Below, piece after piece: positions 51,250 through 64,000 of a stretch of DNA of 64,000 nucleotides. Made by a program: the position numbers and the translations under genes. The notes below the pieces were generated by a model that saw only the letters and a list, made by a program, of their open reading frames with translations, did not search any database and had not been told where the DNA came from. The DNA lies in the NCBI GenBank assembly GCA_017562135.1, contig QEYB01000895.1:558001-622000 (forward strand), given 5' to 3'. Origin of the DNA: Dipylidium caninum. Taxonomy: Eukaryota; Platyhelminthes; Cestoda; Cyclophyllidea; Dipylidiidae. How positions within the stretch are numbered: position 1 is the stretch's first letter; every line of letters begins with the position of its first letter.

Positions 51250-53293
51250 GTCATATTCTGCCCATATCCTTAGACTGAATTAGATTATTACAAATTAAAG
51301 TTGTCCTCAAAAATTTGTAATTCCTCTATTTGAAGATGAAGTGTCCTGAAGTATATTTTGCATGGGAGAGTGGTTCTAATAGTCAATTTCCTACAATACC
51401 ATTCTTTTTGTGCTTCAATTAATTGTAGTCGCGTTAAACCTGTCTGTCGTCTCTGTCTCTATAACAATGAACCATAAAACCTCTTATTACCTCTTAGGTG
51501 TGTAATCGCGGGCTATAGTACTCCGAACAAAAGTAGCTTCGTCAAGTCGATATGCTTTTTTATACTTTTAATGGATGAAATGACAGATTGTTCACATGCG
51601 AGTGTTTCTTTCCAATTGGGTCATCGCGCCTGTGAAGGCCAGAAACCCCACCACTTAGGTTCATTTTGTGCGTCGTGTTCGCTTATTTATTATAAAACCC
51701 AAATTTTGTTAATGCAGTATGTGCGTATCGATTTAAAAAAGTATCTCTTACTTGACATGTGCATGGTTAATATTTTATTCTTGTGCGAGAGTATCGCGGC
51801 TCTATTTGCATTTTTATGGGACAGCAATGTCCATTGTTATTAATCCATCCCTTATGTTACATGATAATTGACCAAACTTTGATTTGCCTATTATTTTGTT
51901 TGACCATATGATGGCCATGCATCACCATCATTCGCTTTCAACCCTTCGCTTTACCTTTTAATTCCGTCCGTGAACCGGTTTTGCTGTCATTTCATAACTT
52001 CGTATTTCATATTTAGATCAGGCTAGGCCCAATTGATGGTATGTAATTCGATGTAACTATAAATTCGATTATAATGGATTTGTAAGTCTTAATATGATAT
52101 AGGAAATCTCCATCAATTTTCAACGTGGGCGTTTTTTATATTTTAGTTTAATGATTTCTCTAATGATCTAAAAAACTCGGACCCTATCCCTGTTGGCGTT
52201 GAGGCGACAGAGGAGATGACTTTAGCTATGTTTTCTTCACTCCAAGGTTGTTGCCAGTCTATATGTCATAGTAATATTTACCATTTAGGCTGTTTCCCCG
52301 ATGTGCCTATGTTACATTTGTACCCTTACTTTCACAGTATGCACCGATATTTCACTTAGTCTTGTTCATTACAATGTTTTCTATCTCCGGTCGGCTCCTG
52401 AAAATTAGTTTTAGATTGCGTTACAAGTGGATATTTTTTTATAAACAAAATCACCTACATCTTTCTATATTGTAGCGTTCTTGTCATCTGGGCTTAATAT
52501 TCATGTTACATTTTGCGTCCCACAAATTGGAAACATTGATTTAAAAGAATCACTTGAAGCGTACACAGTAATTTTTTCTGTTTCTATTATTTCACATTAG
52601 CTACCGATCTTGAGGGATGTCATTCTTCCCTGCCGAGGTCCGTTTTGGCTTTGCCACTTTCATTACATTAGTAATTTTACCTTTAATGTTGTAAGTGTAT
52701 ATTTGGGAATTATGTATTGAACCTAGAACCTTAATCAGAATTGCTTTCCTTTTCACACAAACTCCAAATTTTCAAGATGGCCAACATTTATTCTGGCTTC
52801 ATTATTACCGTACGGATTATCTTTTTAGTTTGGCTATTATCGATTCACCTCACCAGCCATGCCTGAGTCAGAGCTTCCCGTCCTCGCCGACACTTATCTC
52901 TGAATCCAGTAACTCTGTAAATCCATCACTTGGCATTAAATCAGACGCTATCAGGGCTACGGGAGATCACCTTTTTTCTCAAAAGCACTTACCCGGTAAC
53001 TCATTCCATTTCAATTGACTGTTAAGTTGTCATAATTGTTTTAATTTTATGTTCTACTGTAGTGTCGTTCCACATATTTAATGGTTTATAAAATCTCAAT
53101 ATGTAGCCAAACTTATGTGCAATTTTGTATTTTGCGTTGAAAAAAAAAATTTCATCACCTTAACATGCCTCTGCTACCATTACTCGGCATAAAAATTGAT
53201 GGCTTTTTTGGTTGCCTAGTAGTTGCACGTCTTCCTTCCATCGAACTTGATTCATTTAGTTGACCTGTTATGGTGTCATTTGTCTTGTTTTAG
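51250..53293. other. Interval upstream of the Rubicon-homology gene exons
   Basis: T-rich plus strand, probably introns or 5' sequence of the downstream gene. A plus-strand frame at 52695-53018 contains a Ser/Pro-rich segment (SQSFPSSPTLISESSNSVNP) followed by a GT donor after HLPG and might be an exon. Otherwise nothing is recognised. Confidence 0.4.
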
Positions 53294-56200
53294 GTGACGC
53301 ATTCTACCCTGAGGGTTATGGAATTCCTGATTTTAAAGAAGACCTGACAAGCGAAGTGGCACTTTTTCATGCCTGTGAATACCTTATTAGCGAATTGGAA
53401 GCCTTAATGTTTTCCTCCCGTCTTACCAAATCTCAGCAGGACACCGAGAAGGTGCTCGTGGAGGCTAGCAATTTGCAAGCCTTTTGGTTTTCCTTCTCCT
53501 GTATCAAAACTGCCTCCTGTCTCCTTCGTTTCTTTTCTGTTCCTAACATTCCTGCTCTCAAAAAGGCAGGTTTCCAACTTTTCTTTCTACATTTGAATTC
53601 ATTAAAATCACAGATATTCTCACCTTAGGTGTACCACTTTTCTCATCGACCCAGTCTCTTTGATTATCATTCGCTCGACTGTGGTCGACGCGGCGTACTA
53701 AATGAAGCTGAAAATGACTATACCACCGAGACCATAGAGCCATGTCAGACGGCTCTTGTCGCTGGTGGTCTCGTACGCACAATAGTGCGCGAGTCGTTCT
53801 CCCGTATCTTTCCTCTCCCTCTACGACTTCGACAGCTGCAAGATTGCCTTGCTTCCATGTCCGACAATGACTGGTTAGCTTCACTCCCAAATATCTATTT
53901 CCGGCTAAATCTGAAGACTTATCATCGAAAGATTTCTGGCATTCCTTATTCTGGATCTTCTCAGAGGCAGGCATTCTTTACGCATGTATTAGCATCCATC
54001 GTATTGCTACCTTCTTGCGTTTTTTTGCTAGACTTGGCCTTCCTGACGTTTTAAGCTTCTCTTCGCTTCGGGAGACGATGCCTCTCGCAAAGATTAGAAG
54101 AACAAAGAATAGTAACGATATTGATCATTCTTTTCCTCCCTCCTTACCTGCACATGCGCCGAGGTTTCCGCCTCCATCTACTCAACGCCATTTGCCGGTG
54201 GGCGTCGAGAATTTCTTTCGTAGTACTTCCACGGAAGAGAAATGCGATACTGTTGGCAGAAGCGGGGATAGTTACTTCAAACATTTAACGTCAAAGCGTC
54301 TCATTATTAGCCCACTTATTCCGAAAGTGAAGTGTGTCATCTCTTCTTTGTCCCCTTTTATTTCATGATCGATTCTTCTCACTTGTTTCGGATTTTTAGG
54401 AGGAAGGGAATTTTGCTGAGCCAAAGAAACTGCTGTTTCGGTTGCGGTATTTATGTGGAAACAAGTAGGGGCTGTGATTTACATTCATGTTTCTATCTTC
54501 ATAATAACTTAAGTTCCATTTTTGACTTTAAAACAAACCGCTTTTTATCTAAAAATTTAAATCAAGTGAATATTATCGCCTCTGTGCGTTCCTACAAACA
54601 AATTAGAATCTGTGTTTACATTAACAAATTAGAATCTGTGTTTACATTAATAATTTCATCTTACTCCTGAGTTGTCTTAATGTAACATGAACTTACTTGT
54701 ATTATGTAGGGTTTCTTACTGACATGAGTTATTTCCGTATTTACAAGTCCTTTGTTCCATCAGTCTAACTTCGCTTTAACACCATGCTTTAACGAACCAT
54801 GGTTTATTATCACAGTTTTCGCAGTGAGGCAATTTTTTTGACAGACAAGGTATTTTCGTCGCAATTTCCTCATTTTGGATCCCTGCCACCTTTTCACCGC
54901 TATAAAATATTGCAGAACAGGTCGATCATTATTGATGCATATACGACTTATTTCTAGTTCCGTTTTTTTTAAATTACATGTCTCCATCTGAAAGTGTTTT
55001 GTACATGTAGAGTACCTGGGGAGTCTACGTTTCTGTGAGTACTTTGGACGCTTCTTCTGTTGCGTATGCCACGCAAACACTCTGATGGTCCTGCCGGGGG
55101 CGCTGCTGCACGCTTGGGACGGGTCTATGTACCCTGTGAGCAAGTTCGCACGCGATCTTCTCATGCGTGCAAACAATCGTCCTATACTCCACTCCGCTGA
55201 CTTTGGTTCTGCTCTGCGTCGTAAACCCCCTTGGACCCTGTTAGATGCCATCCAACTCCGGCGCCAGGCTATGGCTATCGTCCCCTTTCTAAGATTATGT
55301 CCCGATAGTAAGCTCTTACAATCCAACTAATTCAGTGCCTCAATCAAATGCGAATTAGTCCCACATTCTATGCAGAATCGCACCAAGCAATAATCGAAAT
55401 TTCTTGCTCCGTATCCCGAAAACGGGGTAGATTTCGAGTATGCTCACCTATTGAAGTCAATTATAAACTTAGATACTTTTCACTCGGAACTAAAAACAAA
55501 ACTTTTTGCCAAACTATTTAATAATTCTGATTTTTTGAGGTTTTGCGCCATGGTAGTTCCTTTTAACTGATGTAAATAGGGTTAGTTTTGTGAAGTCGGT
55601 CATCCGAAGAACATATATTTGGTTAGGACTAAAAACTTGCTTTCTACCTTTTTATGATTACGTCTTGATTACGTGATAGACTTGCACCATGTTCTCACAC
55701 ACTAGAATCACCCCACGATTTTTATATGGGTTTCATTGTTACGAAACCTTGTCTGAACGTTTTAATCAAAGTAGAGGCGGATTTTTCAGTTAATTTCGAA
55801 GTTTTCTGTTTTTTTTTCACAGGAAATCACCTGTCTTTAAGACCATTGTTGTTAGCATAGGCGTTTTGTTTTCCAATAGTTTTCTTTACATACCAGATGA
55901 CTTTGCTCTGGTGTTTTTTGTAGGTTCTGACGCGCTAACCAAGATGGACAAATTGCCCATTCACTGGATTAATTGCGTTGATAGATGGAGTCTGTCGGAC
56001 CTCGAGTCTTTGGCTAACGCGCAGGGGTGTTCAGGGGCTTGTATGTCGAGGTGTCTTCGCTCCGCTCTGGAAGCCTGTGTTTTTCATCTCTCCAAATGTC
56101 TCCGCTGTAGAGCCAGGGGCCACCTCTGCGAGGTGTGCCACGCCGGCCGTGTTCTCTTTCCTCATTTTGGGCAGGTGGACACGCTGGTTTGTTCTGACTG

Positions 56201-56360
56201 TGGAGCCTGCTTCCATCGGACCTGTTTCGCGACCTTTGCGACAGAAGCATTAGGCGGAAAGGTGGTAGCAACGCTTGTCAGACATCCTCAGGGTCCCGAC
56301 CGCCGTTCCTGTCCGCGATGTGTTCGGTTGCGCAGTCGAATCGAATTAGCCAATGCTTGA
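53294..56360 (+). CDS. Rubicon-homology domain protein (DEF8/PLEKHM/Rubicon family), C-terminal half
   Basis: Firm exons: 54400-54464, 55011-55307 and 55924-56360, phases agreeing. They form a Rubicon-homology zinc domain: ILLSQRNCCFGCGIYVET, then LRFCEYFGRFFCCVCHANTL, VLPGALLHAWDGSMYPVSKF, RRQAMAIVPFLRLCPDS, RWSLSDLESLA, LRCRARGHLCEVCHAGRVLF, LVCSDCGACFHRTCF and SCPRCVRLR. In this family the domain binds Rab7 and steers late endosome and autophagosome traffic. Upstream, likely exons begin at 53294 (DAFYPEGYGIPDFKEDLTSE) and 53629 (YHFSHRPSLFDYHSLDC), and perhaps a Ser/Pro-rich stretch near 54.1 kb, but their 3' ends are not settled. DEF8 and PLEKHM1/3 cannot be told apart from this part alone. 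The last zinc knuckle carries a long insertion. Confidence 0.85.
54598..54649. repeat. Perfect 26-bp tandem duplication
   Basis: The unit starting ACAAATTAGAATCTG occurs twice in direct succession within the 546-nt intron of the Rubicon-homology gene. Confidence 0.9.
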
Positions 56361-57003
56361 ACACGGATGCTGATATTTTCCCTTTATGTTCCTTGTATAT
56401 TTGATTAGCACCAGCTTTATTTTTTTACCATAGTAAAACCATATTCGACTCAACCTTAATGTATCAGTTTCGTGTGAAGTAGTGGGGTAAAACGTTCGTG
56501 AGTTTACCGGTTGGGCAAGCTTTAGTTTCGTTATACGGGTTGGGGGTTTGTGCAGCGTGACTTCCAGATATCTGATAGCTAACGTCGGCTGGGGACTTTG
56601 GAATCAGTTCGTTACTGACTGATACTTTGCTGGGTAGTTTGTGCAAAGAATGTAAGGGCACTGCGTCGAGGAGGGGAAGACAGTACACGGAATCTACAGC
56701 GAAATCATTTGGAAGCTTGTCACAAAGCGAAGCATGAATTTCTGTTAGACGAATTATATATTGGATCAAAGGGAAAGCTGAAAGCCTCAATATGCCTTTA
56801 AATACAAATCTCAATTCGTGAACTTATTCTACAACGAATTGTGCAAGAATGATTCCAAAAATTTTTAAAAACTTTTAGAGTGCAGATCTGGCGTTATAAT
56901 GCCGCAGATATGGGTTTATCACTCCAACACACTCTACTTTTGTTATAACCGACAGCTGTTAATTGACGGCATTCCGTGAGCTTTTGACCTCGCCGTAGGG
57001 GGT
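56361..57003. other. Interval Rubicon-homology gene/FTSJ3
   Basis: A minus-strand open frame of 116 codons (56464-56814; FKGILRLSAFPLIQYIIRL, then DKLPNDFAVDSVYCLPLLD) lies between two plus-strand genes. It begins with ATG and ends with a stop, but I recognise no family. It may be chance. The right end must contain the FTSJ3 promoter. Confidence 0.35.
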
Positions 57004-60000
57004 ATGGGCAAGAAAGCCAAGGGCAGTTTTCGAAAGGACAAGTTTTATTTCCTAGCCAAGGAAGCAGGTGGCTTAGTTCAAAAATAAAATATTTCTTAGG
57101 ATTTAGAGCGAGGTCGGCGTTTAAATTGATTCAATTAAATCGTCGCTTCAATTTCCTCGGCTCATCGAAGGTCTTAGTTGATCTATGTGCAGCACCTGGA
57201 GGATGGATGCAAGTTGCTGCAAAGGAAATGCCTGTTGGGAGCCTGATTATTGGCGTTGATCTGGTGTCAATTGCGCCAATTCCTAACTGCAAATCAATTG
57301 TTGCCGATATTACTTCGGAAAAATGTCGTCAGGTATTATTTTATGTTCATTTAGCTCCAACCAATTTAGCTGCTTAGAGCTGCGCTCCTCGGCAACAAGG
57401 CTGATGTGGTTTTACACGACGGCGCCCCAAACGTTGGTACAGCATGGACTATCGATGAATATAGTCAAGGTACATGCTTGATTGTAATATTTCGCTGCAG
57501 CCTCTCTCTGTCTGAAGGCTTTTTCGTTGGCCACAGAATTTTTACGAAAAGGGGGCTGGTTCATTACCAAGGTGTTTAGAAGTCGTGATTATGAACCCCT
57601 GAAGTGGGCCGTTTCACAGTTTTTTAGCAAAGTTCGAGTTCTAAAACCTGAAGCCTCCCGTCAAGAATCAGCAGAAATTTTCCTTGTTGGTCAGAATTAT
57701 TTGAACCCTTCTGCAATTGACCCAAAATTTCTTGATCCAAGGCATGTTTTCGGAGAAACGGAAGCTAAGAAGTCCCGCGAAACTGTGGTATCTACCCTCC
57801 TTAAGTTAACAAATAAGAAAAGGTATGTCATTTATTCATATGTGGTTCTTTTTTTGTTTCCATTGCGTTTGTATCCCGCTCCCCTTGAAAGTTATTTGTG
57901 TCAGTAGTTTAATGTGATTATTTTTAGGAAAGCCGAAGGCTATGAAGATGATAAATTGTATAAGGAAACATTTCTATCCGAGTTTTTGAAGACGGATGAC
58001 CCTCTTAAATGCTTAGCTAAATCAAATAAGGTTAGGGTTTTTACAATTGCTATTTTCTAGATTGTGATCGACCGCAGAGAGATTATCTCTCATCCTTTGA
58101 CGCCTCCGTATATCGAAGAGGCCTTATCTGACATACAAGTATTAGGAAAAGCTGATATTCGGTAAATTAAATGAAAGTAATCATTATACTCTAGGATGTT
58201 ACTTGCGTGGCGAAAAAAAATTGTGAACACTTTGGAAACAGTGAATGAAGCTCCTCCAACAAAGTACGTTGTTTATTCTTTGTAAATTCCTACTTTTTAA
58301 GTGTGGAGGAAAAAATTAGAGTCGAGACTGATAGTGTAAATGAAGAAGGTGAGGTGCAACGTGAAGTTGAACGTCTTTTGGAGGAGGAACAAAAAACAAC
58401 CAAGAAGTAAAAAGAATCATTATTGTTATAACACCATGCCTTTAATCTCCGTCTGATCTCACACTTTGCCATGCGGAAGATTTTTTTTTCAAGGCGCTTC
58501 AGGGCAATTCGGAAGGCTAAGCGGAGACTTGCCGAACGTATAGTTCTCAAAATGGAACATCCGGGTGACATAATAGAACATAACAACGCCAGCGAGCTCT
58601 TTTCCCTGACTTCTATAGGGGGTCGGGATCTTGAGAGTGTAGAGAAAGTGGAGAACGATTTGATTGAGAAGACAGGTTATTCAGCTGCTGATCTGCTAGT
58701 TTTGAGAGAAGAACAAGAAGCCAAGCGGGAGATTCATCGTAAACGAGATGACGATTTTCGACGAGCCGTGGAGGGTGGTGAGTACCTGCGTTTCGAACGT
58801 GGGGCCGAGCACGAGATTGATGTTGGTGCCTTAGAATCTAAGCACTGTAAGTTCCTTTAAACCATTGCGGGATTCTAGTTAGCTGACCTCGTGACACGAC
58901 TTTTTCTTTCAGTCATCACCGATTATAGCCAAGAAGATATTTTCTTGAGCCCAAATGATAGTGATGTTACTGAAGATGATGACGGTGAGTGCGATGATAC
59001 TGACGAATACGGAGATATGGATTTCGGTCGTGTTGATAGTGAAATTGACCCTGAACAGTCCGTGTCGCCTGAAACATTTGAGGAGTCAGAAAGCGAAGAC
59101 CAATATTCCAAAGCACTTGCAACAAACACCATCAAGAAAGAACATTCCTCTCTTCTTACTGATCTTGATCCTATTGATGAGGAGACGAAAAAGAAAATGA
59201 AAATTGATGCGTGGTGTAATTCTGCCGAACTTAAGGTTGGTTACCCATCATTCGACAGGCAAATTTTCAGTTTTTTACTTTCAGCTAAGATTAAGGTTTT
59301 GCAAAATCATTTAGCACACTATTCTTGGTTAGTCAAATTGTTATGTCTTATGAGATATATTGAATTTTCTGTTCTTCACTCCTTTTCCTTGTTTTCATAT
59401 ACCCTTCTTTGACTTAATAACTGCTTATATCTGTAGAAATTGGTTGATGTTTATGAGTCTGACGACGACGAGGATGAATTAGACGAGTCGATTGCCGCCG
59501 GTACCCGGAAACGAGTAACTTTTGCCGACGATCCTGTGGGTGAAAAACGGAAACGAAAAACCGATGATCCAAAGTCTCAATTAACACCAGACCCCTCTCC
59601 TGATGGTTCGAAGTCGGTGACCAGTCGCGGTAAGCTTGACAAAGCTATTTTCACTGTTATCGAAACCTTTTTTCCTGTGTTGAGGCACCCTAGCACAACC
59701 AGTATTTAGTCCAGACCTGCCCCATTCATTTATTGCTCCGGGCAGATCCTGGGGATAATGCTTATTCATAAAGACCGTGTGGTTTAATTTCCCGCTCTTC
59801 TATCTCAATTCATTACCTTTTAGGACTTAAGAAAAAGGATAAGTTGCGGCGTCTTCGTCGTCCTTTAAACGCGGAGGAGAGGGCTTTGGCGACAAGGCTA
59901 ATCCAGTCAGCAAAAAGTAGACGCGAACTTCTTGAGTGGAATTTCCACCGCTACCGATTCTTCGAGGAAGAAGCTAACCTTCCTGAATGGTTTGTCACTG

Positions 60001-60805
60001 ACGAAAAAAAGCATATGCGAAAAGCCCCTCCCCTGGAAGAAGTACGTCGTGGGCCGATATGGCTAATGCATTAATTTCGGTGCTGTTAAAGCGCCATATA
60101 TGGTCCCTGTTAGTGACTAATAATCTTCAGGTACTTGTTTATTAGGTAGTTCGCCTCTTCCTTGTATGTTCAAGATGGTCCGATAAAATGACCTCCACCT
60201 GCCCCGACCCCTCCATCGCTTAACAACGCCATTACCGTAGCTCTATTAAACTGTAGACGGATAGGCAGATTAATAGGCCGATCCAAGGCAAAACGTTGAA
60301 AAAAGCTGAAGAGGCAAAGCTGCGAAAGAAAATGAGGATGAACAAGCGTCTCGCCCGCGTGCGCAAACGCGCCGAGAATCTGCCGGACGACCTCACCGAA
60401 AAGGAGGCCTGGAGCAAAATTAAAACGTGAGTGTCCGTTTTGTTTGCCACTTACATGGAACCTGTTCACCCGTACCGTACATTCAGAAGTTTCGGGTTAT
60501 TAGCGTGCGTCCCCACACCGTATATATATCCATGCCCACGCATTATCTGGCAGCATGAATGCCAGAGCAAGACCCAATTACTCTTGGCTCCTCCCAGGAT
60601 GTACAAGAACGCGGGCTTGTTGAAGAAAAAGCGGAGACCTATCACCTACGTAGTGAATACGAAGGCAGGTGCGCGAACTAAACGCCAACCGGCTCCCCGA
60701 GGCGCCAAAATCAAACTAGTTGACCGACGCATGAAATCCGACCTTCGTGGTCAGTTTAAGGCTGCTGCCAGACGGGGAGGTCGCAGCGGCAAAACGAGAC
60801 GTTAA
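57004..60805 (+). CDS. FTSJ3: pre-rRNA 2'-O-ribose methyltransferase FTSJ3 (Spb1 type)
   Basis: Fourteen exons: 57004-57067, 57100-57332, 57370-57469, 57501-57822, 57928-58030, 58061-58161, 58195-58263, 58302-58406, 58494-58846, 58913-59235, 59437-59629, 59824-60041, 60257-60426, 60598-60805. All phases agree and give 853 aa; human is 847. A nucleolar SAM-dependent enzyme of 60S subunit assembly. Motifs: [29 protein letters not shown] (catalytic Lys), [16 protein letters not shown] (SAM site), [11 protein letters not shown] (Asp), [14 protein letters not shown] (Lys) and ESAEIFLV (Glu), the KDKE tetrad. Then acidic linkers, the Spb1 C-terminal [16 protein letters not shown] block, [20 protein letters not shown] and a basic end ([20 protein letters not shown]). 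Introns include 32, 37, 31, 30, 33 and 38 nt. Exons 12 and 13 join in frame but lack about five residues usual in the family, so a small exon may be missed. Confidence 0.96.
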
Positions 60806-61031
60806 TACCTTAATACTGTGTCGAACTTCTCCCCTGTAAATATTGAGTCTTACAGAAGCTCTTCGTGATAAGTAATTCTTGTTGATAGTCAGCAGATAAA
60901 CGGAGTGAACGTAGAATGGTTTAGACTAATGACAAACAAAAGTGAAGTTAGAGAGGGGGACGCACTAAACACCGCTCCGCAACAAATACAGACAAGAGTT
61001 GGGTATATTTACACGAAAAATTACGCTTAGG

Positions 61032-63282
61032 TCATTTCTTCTCCTGGTGGTCGCTGACACCGGCCTGTTTCATGGCGGCGTATGTCCTGTAGTCCGTCAT
61101 CACCGAAGAATACCCTAACCCGGCGCCTCGCTGGGTGTGGGTCAGGGTGCGCGAGGTCTCGAACTCATGCTCCAGATTCCTAAAAAGGTCCGCCTGTTCC
61201 CGGGCTTGGTTTAAGGCCTCATCCGAAGGTGCAACTCCGACATTGCTACTACCGTCGTCGTGGATCCCCATGAGTTTGCGGAATTTGGCGGCAGCGGCGG
61301 AGTCACCCTTACCCGCGACCATCGAGGTCGTCTTCCACATCGTTGACTTAGCCTCCTTAAATTTGGGAAAAAAGGGTCTAATAATATTGGCCGATGGGGA
61401 ATTCACCATCGCCAAGTTGAGCCACGTTTCGAGTTTACGAGCGTGCGGTATTATTGCCTCAGATTCAATTGTGGATGTAACAATAAATGTGTTTAAAGGG
61501 CGGTTCGGTCAAAATTGACTATAAACCGGTTTTTAACCTCCTGAGTGTTAGTAGCGAACCCTAAATTGCAGTTTTCTTTTTGGAGAAACATAAATGTTAC
61601 GCCCTGCTTCTCAAAAAGAAGGCAAAACAGGACTTATCGTACATTCCTCGAAAAAGAACACATCGCAGATCGTCCACAAAGGAGACCCCTCAAGTCCATG
61701 GTTGAAGCGAGGGTGCTGTGGGATTGCTAGGCTCATCGCTGGTTGTCAACTAGGCGCTTGACGGTATCCGCTTGAAAATAAATGTAATCGCAAGGGGGCG
61801 AACCTTTAGTGATCTCGCTCTCATTTTTTTGGGAGAGAGTAGGTACGCGCACACACGTGACAAGATGCTATTTTGAAAGCAAAGCTCCATATACGGGCCA
61901 CGAAACCCACCTCTTTCGCATCGTTCACCGGATCCGATTTCCTGGACCAGAGGAGTTTCCGCTTCTGTTGCTGTTCTGCGAGCTTTGCGGCATTTACAGA
62001 CATAGGATTATAGAAGCTCGGTAGGTTGGCGGCAGCAGCCGCAGCCTCTGCTTTAGCACGGACCTGCGCCATTTGTGTTGATTGTATGCGTGCGAGAACT
62101 TCCTGGGGCGTGCTTTCATCTGAAAGATCAACGGCAACACACAAATTGAAAACAAACAATTAACTCGTAGTGTTGACAACCAGTGGGAAAAAGCATTCAT
62201 TCGTCCATAACATGGCATGGACATTGTGTAAAATATTACAATACATGATGCAGATAGAAATACTTGGTTTCATCGCCGAAGCCATAATTGCAGATGCCTT
62301 GTTCGCTGCCTCCAACTTGGCTGCTATAGGATCAACTGGTTTAACAGCTTCTTGAACCTAAAAGTGAATAAACACCACAGAAATGATGCAAAAATGCGCA
62401 GGTATTTATAAAAACGTACCCAACACATACCTTCGCAAGTTCAGATCGAGAACCAATGATTTTACGTGAGAAGGCAGTCTCCCGTTCACGTTTAATTGGG
62501 CGACGATCACGTCTAGTATCAGATGAAGAGGATGATGAAGACGACCTATATCCCCTGCGTCTTCGGCGAGAGTCGTGACTGTAACTTCGACGCCTTCGAT
62601 GGCGGTGGTCGTGCCGGTGTTCGCGACTTCGATCTCGCCTTCGGTGGGGCCTGCGGCTGTGACCCCGACTGCGTGTACTAGCGTTACGATCGTGCCGACT
62701 AATCCTTTCGTGTTTCGAACTGAAATAATTAATAAATTTGCCAAAATGAAGCGCGAAAATCAGCGAAAGTAATCAAAAATAGCCGAAGACTAATAGTGCA
62801 CTGATAGTGAAGTTAGGATTCATACCGTCTGGACGACGAACGATCGCGAAGAGAACCCTGAGAGTCCTTGCGATACTGTCGTGGTAACTTTAGGTCAGTG
62901 AGAGGAGAAATGATATTGGACTCATTTTGCAAATGCCCGCCTGTTGGCGATGTCCGCAAATGAGCATCATTCTAAAGTGGGAAGTAACAGTAACCCTCGA
63001 TAAAACATAGATCGATATAAGTAATGAGGCCCAACCTCTGCATTGCATGTCCGAGAATCTGATTTTGCCCGGATTTCGTCGCTTGACTCCTGCGAATTAG
63101 ACAAGGGGTGATATCGTTTTATTACTCGGAAATGCCTTGTGTTTCAAAGCAGTCAAACATCCAATTTAAGTCTAACAGTAAAAATCCATAGAAAATAATG
63201 GGAATGAACACTAAAGTATGCAGGAACGCACCTCAAGTGAAGACCCGTAGTCGCATAGCCTTTCATCAACTCTGTCAGCCAT
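61032..63282 (-). CDS. RSRC2: Arginine/serine-rich coiled-coil protein 2
   Basis: Seven minus-strand exons: 63232-63282, 63036-63089, 62826-62971, 62431-62719, 62264-62357, 61911-62119, 61032-61355; phases agree, 388 aa. The start MADRVDERLCDYGSSLE is chosen because it is the first ATG that splices in frame to the conserved part; it is the least certain point. The middle is RS/RH-rich (RSREHRHDHRHRRRRSYSHD). The C-terminus is diagnostic: NLPSFYNPMSVNAAKLAEQQ, KRKLLW, AKFRKLMGI, ADLFRNLEHEFETSRTLTHT and QRGAGLGYSSVM match animal RSRC2. It is probably a nuclear splicing-associated protein. Introns are 142, 64, 106, 73, 144 and 555 nt. Its 3' end faces FTSJ3 at 226 bp. Confidence 0.93.
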
Positions 63283-64000
63283 CGCAATGGAGTGAGACTA
63301 AAACAAATAAGAGCCCATTTTTTACTTCTCTCGGGGTGATAAGAAACGACAGAGCTCGCCAAAATCAGACAAACGATCAGTCGGGGATCAGAAGGCGGCG
63401 AAAAATTCCAACAGTTACCTCAGTCAAAATAAAGTTGCCTCGCCGTCCTAGTGAAGCACGCGCCCACTATATGCTAATCATTGTAATGCGAAAACATTTG
63501 CCCGTCCCGTCGTTTAATGAAAACCTCTGGACAACGCCCTTAATAACATAACAATCGGCAGAAAACTGGCAGGATAATTATAATATTCAATATTAACGCG
63601 CTCTTATTGTTATAATATCGTCATCATTAGTACATGGAACAAAGTTTTACATTCGATAAACCTTATGCTCAACGCAGCTCAGTTAGATTGTGTTCAGTTG
63701 TAGAAAAACACGTCGGCATTGCTAGCTTAGTGCGTCTGTCTTTCGTGAAAATATGGTATTTTCAATTATTTTATTAACACTAAAACCGCGAAAGTGACCT
63801 TCCTATTACCGCTAACCCGCCATTTTCGTTTAGATCTGTCGTGGTGTGGCTGCGCATAGCTTGCTATTACGACTATTCTCTAACAGACGGGGTGAGTTTA
63901 TTAGCGTGTCACGCAATATGCCTTATTAGCCTTGTTGTTCTTCTTCCTCTCCGTGCGAAAATACTTTAACGTTGAGCAGTGCATCATTAGTGTTGGTCAC
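63283..64000. other. Upstream region of RSRC2
   Basis: Probably the RSRC2 promoter and a divergent neighbour's 5' sequence. No gene supported within the window. Confidence 0.35.

Overview
The window is eukaryotic nuclear DNA from an invertebrate animal, most likely a parasitic flatworm and plausibly a tapeworm. All recognisable genes are animal housekeeping or signalling genes split by GT-AG introns. Many introns are only 27-41 nt, with a second class near 62-91 nt and a long tail up to about 1.2 kb. From memory, cestode genomes show a similar two-peaked intron distribution, so the taxon call is inference. Exon models were built by eye from homology to remembered animal families, splice consensus and phase agreement; no searches were run.

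Layout. 48-618 (-) 5' part of an OFD1-like LisH protein. 896-2595 (+) glutaminyl-peptide cyclotransferase. 2787-3648 (-) THOC7. 4456-5105 (+) ribosomal protein L15. 5437-7774 (-) divergent alpha-tubulin with a very long acidic tail. 8117-8298 (+) possible 46-codon gene. 9939-11620 (+) replication factor C subunit 2. 12165-13742 (-) GPATCH3. 14498-15278 (+) proteasome subunit beta type-1. 16630-21621 (-) DSL-family Notch ligand. 23568-25062 (-) NAA20. 27470-31507 (-) choline/ethanolamine phosphotransferase. 35023-35778 (-) unidentified but well-supported multi-exon gene. 46055-47350 (+) Glu-rich protein. 50118-51231 (-) two unidentified exons. 53294-56360 (+) Rubicon-homology protein. 57004-60805 (+) FTSJ3 rRNA methyltransferase. 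61032-63282 (-) RSRC2.

Genes mostly alternate strand, giving head-to-head starts (OFD1-like/QPCT, THOC7/RPL15, GPATCH3/PSMB1) and tail-to-tail ends 190-550 bp apart. The stretch from about 36 to 46 kb and much of 8.3-9.9, 21.6-23.5 and 47.4-50 kb shows no recognisable gene. There is no operon logic. Functional themes are general: ribosome biogenesis (RPL15, FTSJ3), mRNA export and splicing (THOC7, RSRC2), replication (RFC2), proteolysis (PSMB1), N-terminal acetylation (NAA20) and cilium/microtubule (OFD1-like, tubulin).

Several well-conserved genes (RFC2, GPATCH3, PSMB1, CEPT1-like) each need a one-base correction, mostly one extra G or C in a short homopolymer. I read these as consensus errors rather than pseudogenes. 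The most interesting items are the 27-31 nt introns, the alpha-tubulin tail, the altered CDP-alcohol phosphotransferase motif and the expanded last zinc knuckle of the Rubicon-homology protein.
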